Source: Glandiceps talaboti
Taxonomy: Eukaryota; Hemichordata; Enteropneusta; Spengelidae
Direction: 5' to 3'
NCBI RefSeq assembly: GCF_964340395.1
Contig: NC_135557.1
Coordinates: 23,318,725 to 23,333,724 of the forward strand
DNA: 15,000 nucleotides
The position numbers and the translations under genes were made by a program. Shown here one piece after another: positions 1 to 8,432 of the stretch (position 1 is its first letter; each line of letters starts with the position of its first letter). The notes below the pieces were generated by a model that was not told the origin of the DNA, made no database searches, and worked only from the letters and a program-made list of their open reading frames with translations.

Positions 1-923
1 TTAATTATGTGATAATAACAAAAAGCACATACAGCAATGCAGTTTGCAACGTATACGTTTACCTCTCTTTTCAAACTACTATTATATTTGGCAGTCAACA
101 CAATGACACGAAAGTTGTGACATAATATCACGGGTTCCTTTGCCTACCGCTTAAAGTGCACGTCGCGATACCCAATTCAATGAATACATACATACATAAA
201 CGGTATTTTTTCAGAAAGTATACTGCGATTAACTAGTTAGATTATCTCAAATGAAATTGCATTCTCTGAAACAAGTCCAAACGAAAAACTGAAAATGGCG
301 ACGTGTTGATATCATCGCCACATGATCGAGCTTCCAAAAGAGTATTCTGACGTCATGTAAGCAATAAAACAATAAACAATAAAGTTGTATTTCCAATAAC
401 ATGGCCTCAGAAAGTAGGGTAGGTAGCTCGGGATTTTAATTTATTTTATTGTATCTTTATTTTTGAAGAATATTGCTTGGACCCCAAACTAAATGAATGT
501 TTGTTAGAATGACCCATCTGTGATAGTGTGATGAAGTATGTACAGGCAGCACTGATATAGGAAAACAGACGCGCATGAAAGTCAAGAAGGCAGAGACTTT
601 CTCATATTTGGTTATAACTATTTAGAAAAAGGTTAGGGTCGGAGACGTAAACTAGGGTCTATTGGGTTATCAGAAGCATACTTTGTTTAAATTTTATTTT
701 GCCTAAACCAATGTTCTGTCGTGAACAAAATGATGCAGCGATTATGCCTAGATATCGTCCCATGCAGTCAGCAGTCAGTGATATTTTTTTTAAAGAAATA
801 CACGCGCAAACGTTCGTAAGACACGTACGTCCCCTACTGTTTTCATTGTAATCATGTTGTTACTTATTAGATGAAACGATGTTGACTATAGTAAATAGCA
901 CATCCAATAAAGTCAATATTTTG
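1..923. other. Non-coding flank with no recognised gene
   Basis: AT-rich sequence without a long open frame. Exon D2 at 935-1195 ends in a good donor, so at least one further minus-strand exon should lie downstream of it, at lower coordinates. I looked here for the Tyr-x-Cys and Trp landmarks of another Ig exon and for a hydrophobic transmembrane exon and found neither. The next exon is probably beyond the left edge, or is too short or too unusual to see by eye. Confidence 0.5.
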
Positions 924-934
924 TCATTACTTAC

Positions 935-1195
935 ATTGGACTGTTAGATGTGTAACACCGTAATCTGTGCCAATTGAACCATCATAAAACTGATTAGTAG
1001 CTGTACAATTGTATTCTCCTGAATCAGATCGATGAGATGAGCTTATTTCTAGGGATTTTCTTTCATCTATAAATTCTCCATCTTTCGTCCATATAAAATA
1101 ATTCGGTTCAGGGTTTGAATCCACCACACAATCCAATACGACGGCTTCCAGTTCTTTACTAATTCTGCTTCCTCCTCCTTCAACAATTGGTTGAT
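935..1195 (-). CDS. Ig-like domain exon D2
   Basis: The exon encodes one C2/I-type immunoglobulin domain of 87 codons. Visible landmarks are the first Cys in LDCVVDSNPEP, the Trp in YFIWTKDGEF, and the second Cys in SDSGEYNCTATN. The last includes the usual D-x-G-x-Y-x-C pattern and a possible N-glycosylation site (NCT). On the minus strand the acceptor is ATTATTACAG and the donor is CAAT|GTAAGT. Both boundaries are phase 1, so the exon can be added or skipped without a frameshift. It is the last recognisable exon of the array in transcript order. An ATG at 1274 extends the frame upstream, but that stretch is intron conserved in both cassette copies, not a leader. The domain resembles C1/C2 in its TATNxxYDGS segment, which suggests an older duplication. 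The family is clear; the specific gene is not recognised. Confidence 0.85.
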
Positions 1196-1335
1196 CTGTA
1201 ATAATCGGCGTGTATATTAATTTTAACTCGGTTATGATTACAGAACACCGAAATGTTAAAGTCACAACGAACATGTTACTAAAAAGTTGATACTGAAAAG
1301 TTAGAAACTCGTCGTGATGACTATTATTAACTCAC

Positions 1336-1602
1336 ATTGTACATCAATATGTGTTTTGTTAGTCCCGTATCCATGACTACCATCATAATATGCATTTGTA
1401 GCTGTACAAATCTGATCTCCATGTAATACTCGTGTCACATCAACGAGGTTTACTACAGCGTTGTTATACTCAGTTCCGTTAGATAGAGTCCATGTATAAT
1501 GTACTTCTATAGGGTTACCATCAGTGACGTCACAGGCTAAAGAAACACCTTCTCCCTCCTTCGAGGTGATAACAGTGTTGAGAACATGGACGGCTGGTGG
1601 AT
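1336..1602 (-). CDS. Ig-like domain exon C2
   Basis: The exon encodes an 89-codon Ig-like domain and is intact through its full length. Landmarks are LACDVTDGNP (first Cys), HYTWTLSNGTEYNN (Trp, with an NGT sequon), and GDQICTATNAYYDG (second Cys). The usual Tyr two residues before the second Cys is replaced by Gln, and the end carries another sequon (NKT). The minus-strand acceptor is GTAATTCAG and the donor CAAT|GTGAGT, phase 1 at both ends. Spliced to D2 it reads V-Q-Y-Q-P across the junction. It is the duplicate of C1 (2409-2675), with replacements V/A, S/L, H/D, I/T and A/T. It has no upstream in-frame ATG close by, which fits an internal exon. Confidence 0.85.
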
Positions 1603-1790
1603 CTGAATTACAAATTTCATTTACAATATATTCTTGAAAACCACTAGTTATAGCGTAATATGTCTTAGCAATTGTTCCAGCAGGAATGTTTGTAATAAAC
1701 TATTCTTCAAATTTTACATTATGTACATGCAGTGCTATTATTATGATAGCTTAAATTAAAACATTACAAATATTTTCGGGTTCATCAAAT

Positions 1791-1996
1791 ATAATTCCGA
1801 GATCGTGAATGCTAGTGATGTATATTATCAAAGAGACTCTATTTTATATATCGTTTAGTTTCAGTATAATATTTTTAATTTACACTTACACTAGTTAGAA
1901 GTATAAAGAGGCATGATAGATTTGAGATTGTTTAAACACTTTTTATGAGAAATCTCTGTTGAACTATACAAACATCGTGGGGCAACATGAACCATG
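1791..1996. other. Unique spacer between the cassette copies
   Basis: About 200 bp separates the two similar blocks and has no visible counterpart beyond the other copy (2881-3060). It is AT-rich, with no open frame and no Ig landmarks, and should be intron between exons D1 and C2. Confidence 0.6.
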
Positions 1997-2007
1997 TCAC
2001 TACTTAC

Positions 2008-2268
2008 ATTGGACTGTTAGATGTGTAACACCGTAATCTGTGCCAATTGAACCATCATACAACTGATTAGTAGCTGTACAATTGTATTCTCCTGAATCAG
2101 ATCGATGAGATGAGCTTATTTCTAGGGATTTTGTTTCATCTATGAATTCTCCATCTTTCGTCCATATAAAATAATTCGGTTCAGGGTTTGAATCCACCAC
2201 ACATTCCAATACGACGGCTTCCAGTTCTTTACTAATTCTGCTTCCTCCTCCTTCAACAATTGGTTGAT
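2008..2268 (-). CDS. Ig-like domain exon D1
   Basis: An 87-codon Ig domain, 98.5% identical to D2 by eye (4 differences in 261 bp). Three differences change amino acids: Glu for Asp before the first Cys, Thr for Arg after EFIDE, and Leu for Phe in the segment following CTATNQ. Cys, Trp and the DSGEYNC pattern are all kept. The acceptor is ATTATTACAG and the donor CAAT|GTAAGT, phase 1 at both ends. In the transcript it lies between C1 and C2, so the mature protein would alternate C-D-C-D domains if all exons are used. The near identity to D2 could cause assembly or read-mapping ambiguity. Both copies differ in flanks and indels, so two real copies are more likely than an assembly artefact. Confidence 0.85.
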
Positions 2269-2408
2269 CTGTAATAATCGGCGTGTATATTAATTTTAAC
2301 TTGGTTATGATTACAGAATACCGAAATATTAAAGTCACAACGAACATGTTACTAAAAAGATGATACTGAAAAATTAGAAACTTGTTGTGATGACTATTAT
2401 TAACTCAC

Positions 2409-2675
2409 ATTGTACATCAATATGTGTTTTGTTAGTCCCGTATCCATGACTACCATCATAATATGTATTTGTAGCTGTACAGGTCTGATCTCCATGTAAT
2501 ACTCGTGTCACGTCAACGAGGTTTACTACAGCGTTGTTATACTCAGTTCCGTTAGATAGAGTCCATGTATAATCTACTTCTATAGGGTTACCATCAGTGA
2601 CGTCACAGGCTAAAGAAACACCTTCTCCCTCCTTCAAGGTGATAACAGTGTTGAGAACATGGGCGGCTGGTGGAT
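2409..2675 (-). CDS. Ig-like domain exon C1
   Basis: An 89-codon Ig domain with LACDVTDGNP, DYTWTLSNGT and GDQTCTATNTYYDG as the B-strand Cys, C-strand Trp and F-strand Cys regions. It has NGT and NKT sequons and ends in HIDVQ. The acceptor is GTAATTCAG and the donor CAAT|GTGAGT, phase 1 at both ends. Joined to exon B it reads V-Q-Y-P-P, the classic link at the start of a following Ig domain. An apparent in-frame Met at 2742 lies in the intron, before the acceptor, partly within sequence next to the 33 bp insertion, and is unlikely to be a start. It is the duplicate of C2. Confidence 0.85.
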
Positions 2676-2880
2676 CTGAATTACAAATTTCAATATATTC
2701 TTGAAAACCACTAGTTACACACCAAGTGGGACACACCAACAAAGATTATATAGCGTAATATGTCTTAGCAATTGTTCCAGCAGGAAAGTTTGTACTAACC
2801 ATTACTTCAAACTTTACATGAAATACATGTAGTGCTATTATTATCATAGCTAAAATTAAATAATTCTAAATATCCTCGAT

Positions 2881-3070
2881 ATGGCAATTGTTAATCGCTG
2901 TACGTACATAATTACGATGAGGTATTAAATAAATCATTACTTTAAGAATGAGCAGAAATATATGTTTCGAAGTAAATATCTAATATCAGTGAACTGTGAA
3001 CTGCTCTGCTTATAACTTTGCATTGAGAACAGATGCATTGAAATAACAGAACACATTTATCATAACTTAC
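2881..3070. other. Intron between exons B and C1
   Basis: AT-rich sequence with no recognisable feature beyond the exon B donor (GTAAGT reading leftwards from 3070). Confidence 0.6.
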
Positions 3071-3346
3071 ACTGAACGTCTATCATAACATCTTCATCAC
3101 ACTGTGGTTGTGGGTCTGTCAGTGTTAGGTAATCCAATTCACAATTCAGAATAGAACCATTCTCTTCCTTACTAAAATTGTAATTCCAAATATGAGTAGA
3201 CGAATTATCTTGTGACACAACCACATCATTCATAATCCACAGCAACAAACCTGGTCTTACACCTTTGTCGATACTGCAAGTAAATGTCACCTCTTCAGAT
3301 ATTGTTACTCTCAATCCAGGTTCAGCTGTACATTGTGGTCTGTCCG
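3071..3346 (-). CDS. Ig-like domain exon B
   Basis: A 92-codon Ig-like domain, more diverged than the C/D type. Landmarks are EEVTFTCSIDKG (first Cys), GLLLWIMNDVV (Trp), and ENGSILNCELDY (second Cys). The flanking sequence has two more cysteines, in DRPQCTAEP near the start and PQPQCDEDV near the end. These could form a second disulphide. Possible N-glycosylation sites are DNSS, NFS and NGS. The minus-strand acceptor is TTTCAAAG and the donor CAGT|GTAAGT, phase 1 at both ends. It sits between exon A and the duplicated cassettes. The second-Cys region lacks the usual D-x-G-x-Y, so its subtype (C2-like or V-like) is uncertain. The specific gene is not recognised. Confidence 0.8.
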
Positions 3347-3486
3347 CTTTGAAATAGAGTAACAGAATAGTTAGGTTGACAGAGAATATGGATTGTCTCT
3401 CTTTTCTGATTATCATGAATACAAATGAATAAATGGAAGAATTCCCACTTAAATGTAACTAATGAGTCAATAAAATATACTGAGAT

Positions 3487-3625
3487 GTCAGAGCATGTAT
3501 ACTTTGCTTCATCTTTCACGACAGTATATATGTATACGGAGATTGTAAGTACTCCCATATAAATTCAAATTGTCGCGGTTGCTATCACGCAATATGAAAT
3601 AGTTGGTGATCCAGTGCGGTAATGG
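3487..3625 (-). pseudogene. Decayed copy of Ig exon A
   Basis: This stretch aligns with part of exon A (about 4858-5020) on the same strand. The best block is AGCATGTATA-TTTGCTTC followed by TACGGAGATTGTAA, and further matches occur at AATTCAA, TATCACG and GATCCAG. One frame reads TVVKDEAKYTCSDISV, close to TVVDDEAKYTCCDLTV in exon A. Upstream of this the copy has a 5 bp deletion, a 1 bp insertion and an in-frame TGA, and no intact exon can be formed. It therefore looks like a dead duplicate exon left in the intron between A and B. A pseudogenised exon is far more likely than an alternative exon. Confidence 0.75.
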
Positions 3626-4135
3626 GAGAGGGGAAGCTTCGAAAATGTGCTGGCCGTAAATTATGCACATTCCTTAACTGTATAATTTATGTAGTCTAGG
3701 TCTGTATTCAGGGTATTATATTTTGTATTATTGATCAATTGCAAGAAACTCCTAGAATAATATGTTTACCTATATCATGTAACATATTAATCATACACTA
3801 AAGTGGATTGAAAGATACACTACAAAGACGTGACGACGACTGTTGACAGTTTATAACTGGTGTTAAGAAATCTACAAAAATACAGACAAATTTAATATGT
3901 TTTACTGAAATATTTGTAACGTCAGTGTACATAGCAAAATTTTATGCACCCTTGTCAAATCACCGTACAGAAATCACCCGGCCAACCCAAAGTGATGGTC
4001 AAAGTATTGTTTAAATGTTTTGGTCTAAGGTGTGATTTGGTGAAGGGAACAATATGCGGTGGCAACGCGTCACGTTCACCGAAACTGGTCTGTGTTTCTA
4101 GGAAAGGTAGACATCACACTGTGGTATGTAGCTAA
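3626..4135. other. Intronic sequence with no supported gene
   Basis: Lies between the exon relic and a retroposon tail. A 63-codon plus-strand frame at 3944-4135 starts with ATG, but it has no recognisable domain and no splice or similarity support. Confidence 0.45.
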
Positions 4136-4231
4136 ATAAATAGTTTTAAATACTATTTTATTTTTGTAATTTTAATTTCCCCTATTGTAATTAATAAAGT
4201 CATTCTGATTTTATTTCTGATTCTGATTTCA
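4136..4231 (+). mobile_element. Probable retroposon 3' end
   Basis: A T-rich stretch leads to AATAAA at 4193-4198 and then imperfect copies of a CTGATT(C/T) unit to about 4230. An AATAAA signal followed by a short-period tail is typical of invertebrate LINE and SINE 3' ends. The 5' limit is not visible and 4136 is a guess. The insertion is antisense to the Ig gene. Confidence 0.5.
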
Positions 4232-4803
4232 TGTTTAAAATTAGTTAAGTTTTGTGTGTCTTTTCTCCGATTTGAACTAGAAGTGTGAATAGCACGAAAC
4301 GCTTACACTAGACGTCTGAATGTTACTTAAGTTGTACAAGCTGAGTTTTTAAGTCTTTTACTCAAGTGCAAAAACTTACATCAAACCTCGATTAAACTAT
4401 TCTAGCATAATATTAGTGTCAATGCTTGTCTTCTGGCATTGTTAGAATAATAATAAGAATGTTCGACGTTTACATACACATATAGTGAAATAATATAATA
4501 TGTTTTAAAATATCTTAATGCCAGGTTTGAGTTTAGTCAATTTCAAGTGATGGTTAATTATATGTTGACACTGCAGGCTCTTTCAAAGTTTAAATATACA
4601 TACATTACTCAAAACACATTAACTCAGCTTGTGCGCCTTTCATGTACGTGTACTATGGCACACTACTGTATTTTCACAGACAATATATTGCAACGTTATT
4701 TGCAAAGAAGACAATAACGGTATATACTAATATTTAGCTGTCTCGAATATGGACACATGTGAATAAACGAAGCACTGACAGTTTATTTTTGAAATACTCT
4801 TAC
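4232..4803. other. Intronic sequence with no recognised feature
   Basis: AT-rich, with no convincing open frame and no Ig landmarks. It adjoins the exon A donor (GTAAGA reading leftwards from 4803). Confidence 0.5.
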
Positions 4804-5094
4804 TTATAACTTGAAGATCAGCATCACCTGTCGCTGCAGGATTAACCGTTAAATCACAGCATGTATATTTTGCTTCGTCATCTACGACTGTTTTGTAGAT
4901 ACGGAGATTGTAACTGTTTCCTTCCCTGATAAATTCAAGTTTCCCTTCTTGTTCCAAAATTATCACGTCGTCTTTGTACCACAAAACAGCGGACAGTTGA
5001 TGATCCAGAGTACAGTTTAACTGTGTTGTATCGTTTACAATAACCAGTGTGTCAATTGGTGGGACAACTATGTTAGTCAAAGCTATATCCAGAG
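4804..5094 (-). CDS. Ig-like domain exon A (V/I-type)
   Basis: A 97-codon Ig domain, the first recognised exon in transcript order. It has TTQLNCTLDHQ (first Cys, with an NCT sequon), AVLWYKDDVII (Trp), and DDEAKYTCCDLTV (second Cys in the D-x-A-x-Y-x-C pattern, then an extra Cys). LRIYKTVV before it fits the E strand. The minus-strand acceptor is ATAATTTCAG. The donor is ATAA|GTAAGA, chosen over GTTATA because it matches the consensus better and gives phase 1 like every other exon. The Met at 5080 is inside the exon and is probably not a start. A leader exon should lie further upstream (higher coordinates), but none was recognised before the LINE at 5477. A membrane-distal recognition domain is plausible but inferred. 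Confidence 0.8.
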
Positions 5095-5476
5095 CTGAAA
5101 TTATTATTAGGAAGACATAGATTTAGTGGCAACTATATAAGCAGACATAAATCTGTATTTTATGGGTTGAAAAAGAACTGTAGATATTACATTACATTAT
5201 ATAAAACATATCATGAGCAGTTTATCAAAGTAATATGTTCATGACTACTAATTTCCACTCACATGCACACTTATGACAGAGAGAAAAAAGACAGCAACGT
5301 GTATTACGTTCATCAAGTTATCAGTATCCAATATATTTTATCCTACAATCATTAGTTTACGTACTAAACGCCTGTTCATCAAGAAAATTACCACCAACCC
5401 ACTCACCTATCAAAGTAAATGTACCTATGATTTCACTGATTCAAGTACATTTTGTGTACCAATGTACATGGTTTGA
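5095..5476. other. Sequence between exon A and the LINE
   Basis: No supported gene. A plus-strand frame at 5273-5476 ends in a TGA immediately before the reverse-transcriptase fragment. It has none of the motifs expected upstream of YADD, so it appears to be host sequence rather than part of the element. No signal-peptide exon was found on the minus strand. Confidence 0.5.
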
Positions 5477-6316
5477 TTATATGCGGATGACTCAAATTTA
5501 TTTTACACAATTAAAAAAGACACAAACACATGTACTATAGACCTAAACCTTGTAAGTAAAAATTTCAAGGATGTCATCAACTGGTGTGATGCCAACAAAT
5601 TGACGATCAATTCAAATAAGACCAAATATACAATCTTAAAAAGCCATAGAAAAAATGTAGTATTGACTGGTTCCCTTGAATTTAAGGGGGTCTCACTAGA
5701 TGAAGTTCAAAGTTCGCCTTTTGTTGGGGTCAACATTGACAATACGCTGTCTTGGAAGCAGCATATAGCTGAGGTGAAAAAGAAAATTAGTAGAATGACA
5801 GGTGTGTTTTATAAGTTACGTCGCACGGTTCCAGAATATGTACTTGTACTGATGTATAATGCTTTTGTTCTGCCCCATATCACCTACTGTCTCGAAGTGT
5901 GGGGTAACACGTGTCCGACATACCTGAATGAAATATTTTTAATTCAAAAAAGAATAGTGCGCACCGTAACAGATAGTCATTGGTGTGCTCACTCGGAGCC
6001 ATTATTTAAAAGGTTGAATATTCTTGACATTTTCAAACAGCACAAATTACAGCTTGCCGTTCTCGTTCATGACGTTTTGCACCTCAGATTACCGGATACC
6101 TTTCAAGATTTTTTCACTCCCATTAAACACTCCTTCACAACACGACAGAGCACCAGAAACGACCTTAATATCCCAAAAGCAAACCATAGGACTGGTCAGT
6201 TCACTGTCAAGTATGCAGGTGCTAAATTATGGAATAGCATCCCTTACAACATTCGCAACATAAATAGCAGAAGTCATTTTCAAACAGAGTTCAAAAACTA
6301 TCTCCAATCATTGTAA
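5477..6316 (+). pseudogene. 5'-truncated reverse transcriptase, CR1/Jockey-group LINE
   Basis: An open frame of 279 codons plus a stop. It starts with L-YADDS, the catalytic box of non-LTR reverse transcriptases (two Asp residues bind metal). It continues with INWCDANKLTINSNKTKY and FVGVNIDNTLSWKQHI, then the thumb-like region and the common C-terminal motif GAKLWNSIPYNIR. This order is typical of CR1/L2/Jockey-group ORF2 C-termini. A TGA at 5474-5476 directly precedes it, and the fingers, most of the palm and the endonuclease domain are absent. It is therefore a dead-on-arrival 5' truncation rather than a working gene. The retained frame has no stop codon, so the insertion may be fairly young. 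It is transcribed in the opposite direction to the Ig exons. The exact clade cannot be fixed by eye. Confidence 0.85.
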
Positions 6317-6415
6317 ACTAGTTATACTTCATATTCATAGAGATTGATTACCGTTTGTCTGTATATTTAAGTAGGTCATTTGTTGTTTCTTTGTATTTGT
6401 GTATTTGCTTGTTTG

Positions 6416-6416
6416 G

Positions 6417-6450
<34 letters not shown>
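6416..6450. repeat. (GTT)n microsatellite in the LINE 3' UTR
   Basis: Uninterrupted GTT repeat of about 35 bp. Confidence 0.95.
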
Positions 6451-6704
6451 CCACCTATATTTATACAATGTATTTTGTAAATCCTTTATGATTTTTTTCT
6501 ATTCTGTCAATATTGCAATATACTCAATTTGACCAGCAGCCCCAGTAATTAGTAATTCCTAATCCCTAAGATTGTAAAAGGGGACGGACTCGACTAGTTG
6601 CAAAGACAACTATTTTTCGTCTCCCTTTCCCAAGTTGAAGACTTCATATATTGTAGAATTGTTATATATGTATATGTATATATATATTTCTGGGAATAAA
6701 GAAG

Positions 6705-6726
6705 ATTATTATTATTATTATTATTT
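6705..6726. repeat. (ATT)n LINE tail
   Basis: Seven ATT units directly after AATAAAGAAG. This is interpreted as the element's 3' tail. Confidence 0.9.
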
Positions 6727-7799
6727 CCTTGAGTTTTCAAAATAGATGTCAGTATAAAAGTCTTTGTCAATCTATTTTTTGTGAACTAATGGTTTAGAGT
6801 ATACCTGTGTTTGTAAAAAATAAATAAAAAGACCTTACTTACGAGAAAGGATTATGCTGAAACAGATAATTGCCAACCATGTCATCATTTATGTGTTATT
6901 GTATGCCTCTGCCGATGAAAATAATATGGTTTGTGTCGATCACTCGCAATCTGTTTGGAAATATCAAATGTCAAATTTGATGTTGTAGATGCTACTCGCA
7001 GATGTTTATTTTGGCGCAGTGTACAATGATGCACTATTTATATTCGCTTGGAAACGGCATTATAAACTGTATAAGATCGTACACGCATCCGTAGTAAATA
7101 TGTGTACACCACAGAGAATATTTACAGCAAACATATAAGCTTACAGGTTTAAAAGGCATGTACATGACTACATGATTACATATGTTAGTATTATTACGAG
7201 GATACCGAATTCACAGTGTTGTAATCTTGCTGGTCGACATTCAAAATTCTAAGATCGCCAATGTGCAAAAATAATTATATGAAGTGAACATGAAAACATG
7301 CCATGTCTTATCCCAAGTTAAAGTTGTCATATAAATGAGGATTTGATATTTATTTTTCACTTTTTTTTAAATTTATGACGTAATGTTATTGGGCTTCCTA
7401 TATACTTGAAAAATGAATGTAAAATAACAAAGAACAATATCATAGACCAAGTCCTAGTTTGTATCTCAATAACAAACATTTTACATATTTATTAATCCTT
7501 TGTAAAGTATTGAGTTACAAAGAAGAACTTGACATATTTTCCCATTGATTTTTCAAGTAGGACGTCTAATAAAGTTGTTTTATAAACAAAATATTAACAA
7601 TAAATACCCCGATTCTCATCCATTTTGCCACTTTGAATTGTCGACACTTCATATTTGTTATATTACCTAGTGACACTTGTATCTTGCACATAGATAACAT
7701 TATGCTCCTATGTTCATGAAGCCCGACTATAATATGAATATAATATAATATGAATGTCGATTAATTGTCATAATAAATATATCTTTCGAAGCTTATCTT
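6727..7799. other. Intergenic or intronic sequence, nothing recognised
   Basis: AT-rich DNA without a supported open frame, RNA gene or repeat family. Confidence 0.5.
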
Positions 7800-7956
7800 G
7801 AGAGAGAGAAACAGAGAGACGGAGACAGAGACATAAAGAAACGGAAACATAGAGAGAGTCAGAAACAGAGACCAAGACATAGAGAGACAGGGAGACAGAA
7901 ACAAAGACAGAGAAAGAGGGACAGAGACAGAGACAGAGAGGCAGATATAGGGACAA

Positions 7957-8029
<73 letters not shown>

Positions 8030-8165
8030 AAGACAGAGACAGACATAGCGACATGCATACATACATACATACATACATACATACATACATACATACTTCA
8101 TACATGCATAGGCAGATAGATAGACACAGAGACAGGCAGACACAGAGACAGGCAGGCAGAAAGAA

Positions 8166-8206
<41 letters not shown>

Positions 8207-8222
8207 TATAGATAAACAGACA
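7800..8222. repeat. Compound GAGACA / GACA / ATAC microsatellite
   Basis: About 420 bp of related short repeats. It begins with degenerate GAGACAGA sequence (7800-7960), then (GACA)n at 7961-8029, (ATAC)n at about 8053-8096, mixed CAGA/GGCA, and a second (GACA)n at about 8167-8205. The long Cys/Leu/Ser-rich and Tyr/Val/Cys/Met-rich frames here on the minus strand are products of the repeat, not genes. Confidence 0.95.
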
Positions 8223-8432
8223 TTATATGCTCAGACGATGATAAAAGGATTGACCAAAATATTTAGCTGATATATCTTAGTTTTGAAATCTTTATCCTAA
8301 TTTATAATACAAAACAATTTGTTTTTGAAATATTTATGAATTGAATGTCATATTTCAATATTAAGATATTATATTACTGGAAAATCGAACGATATAAGTT
8401 ATTAATTCAATTTCTTTGGAAATAAAGAAACG
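8223..8432. other. AT-rich sequence before the candidate exon
   Basis: No recognisable feature. A possible splice acceptor (TGGAAATAAAG) ends at 8427 and could lead into the open frame that follows. Confidence 0.4.

Larger units (their letters stand above)
924..1790 (-). repeat. Tandem cassette copy 2 (exons C2 and D2)
   Basis: This block is repeated at about 1997-2880 with a constant offset of 1073 bp across both exons and the 140 bp intron between them. Similarity begins just outside the D2 donor (left edge, about 924) and fades near 1790, beyond the C2 acceptor. Relative to the other copy it carries a 6 bp insertion near 1618 and lacks a 33 bp insertion. By eye, the exons differ at 11 of 528 positions and the intervening intron at 7 of 140, so this is a fairly recent segmental duplication inside the gene. 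Confidence 0.9.
1997..2880 (-). repeat. Tandem cassette copy 1 (exons C1 and D1)
   Basis: This is the partner of 924-1790. Exon lengths, splice sites and the 140 bp internal intron are all conserved. It differs by a 33 bp insertion at 2718-2750, upstream of the C1 acceptor and containing two CACACCAA motifs, and by scattered substitutions that become denser towards the right edge. Confidence 0.9.
5477..6726 (+). mobile_element. Truncated LINE insertion with 3' UTR and ATT tail
   Basis: The element comprises the reverse-transcriptase fragment, a roughly 380 bp 3' UTR, an AATAAA at 6695-6700, and an ATT-repeat tail at 6705-6726. The UTR contains a GTT microsatellite (6416-6450) and a TATATG-rich stretch (6661-6688). 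Target-site duplications are not obvious. The 5' boundary is set by where coding similarity begins. Confidence 0.8.

Noticed and set aside
630-680. Telomere-like GGTTAGGG and TAGGGT motifs
   Set aside because: Isolated occurrences, not a tandem array.
1196-1274. Met-initiated hydrophobic stretch before exon D2 as a signal peptide (also at 2269-2347)
   Set aside because: It is intron: a good acceptor and the shared phase 1 boundary follow it, and both copies exist only because the intron was duplicated.
935-2675. Positive selection between the cassette copies
   Set aside because: Roughly three replacement changes per silent change is about what neutral change gives, and the counts are too small.
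3944-4135. 63-codon plus-strand ORF
   Set aside because: Short, with no recognised motif, splice context or similarity; this length is expected by chance.
5273-5476. Plus-strand ORF directly before the YADD box as the missing part of the reverse transcriptase
   Set aside because: It lacks the motifs expected upstream of YADD and ends in TGA; it is taken as host sequence at the truncation point.
6024-6263. Second plus-strand ORF inside the LINE
   Set aside because: Out-of-frame shadow of the reverse-transcriptase coding frame.
7961-8205. CRISPR-like array
   Set aside because: Continuous short-period microsatellite with no unique spacers, in a eukaryotic context.
7761-8207. Long Cys/Leu/Ser-rich and Tyr/Val/Cys/Met-rich open frames
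   Set aside because: They are translations of GACA and ATAC repeats in several frames at once.
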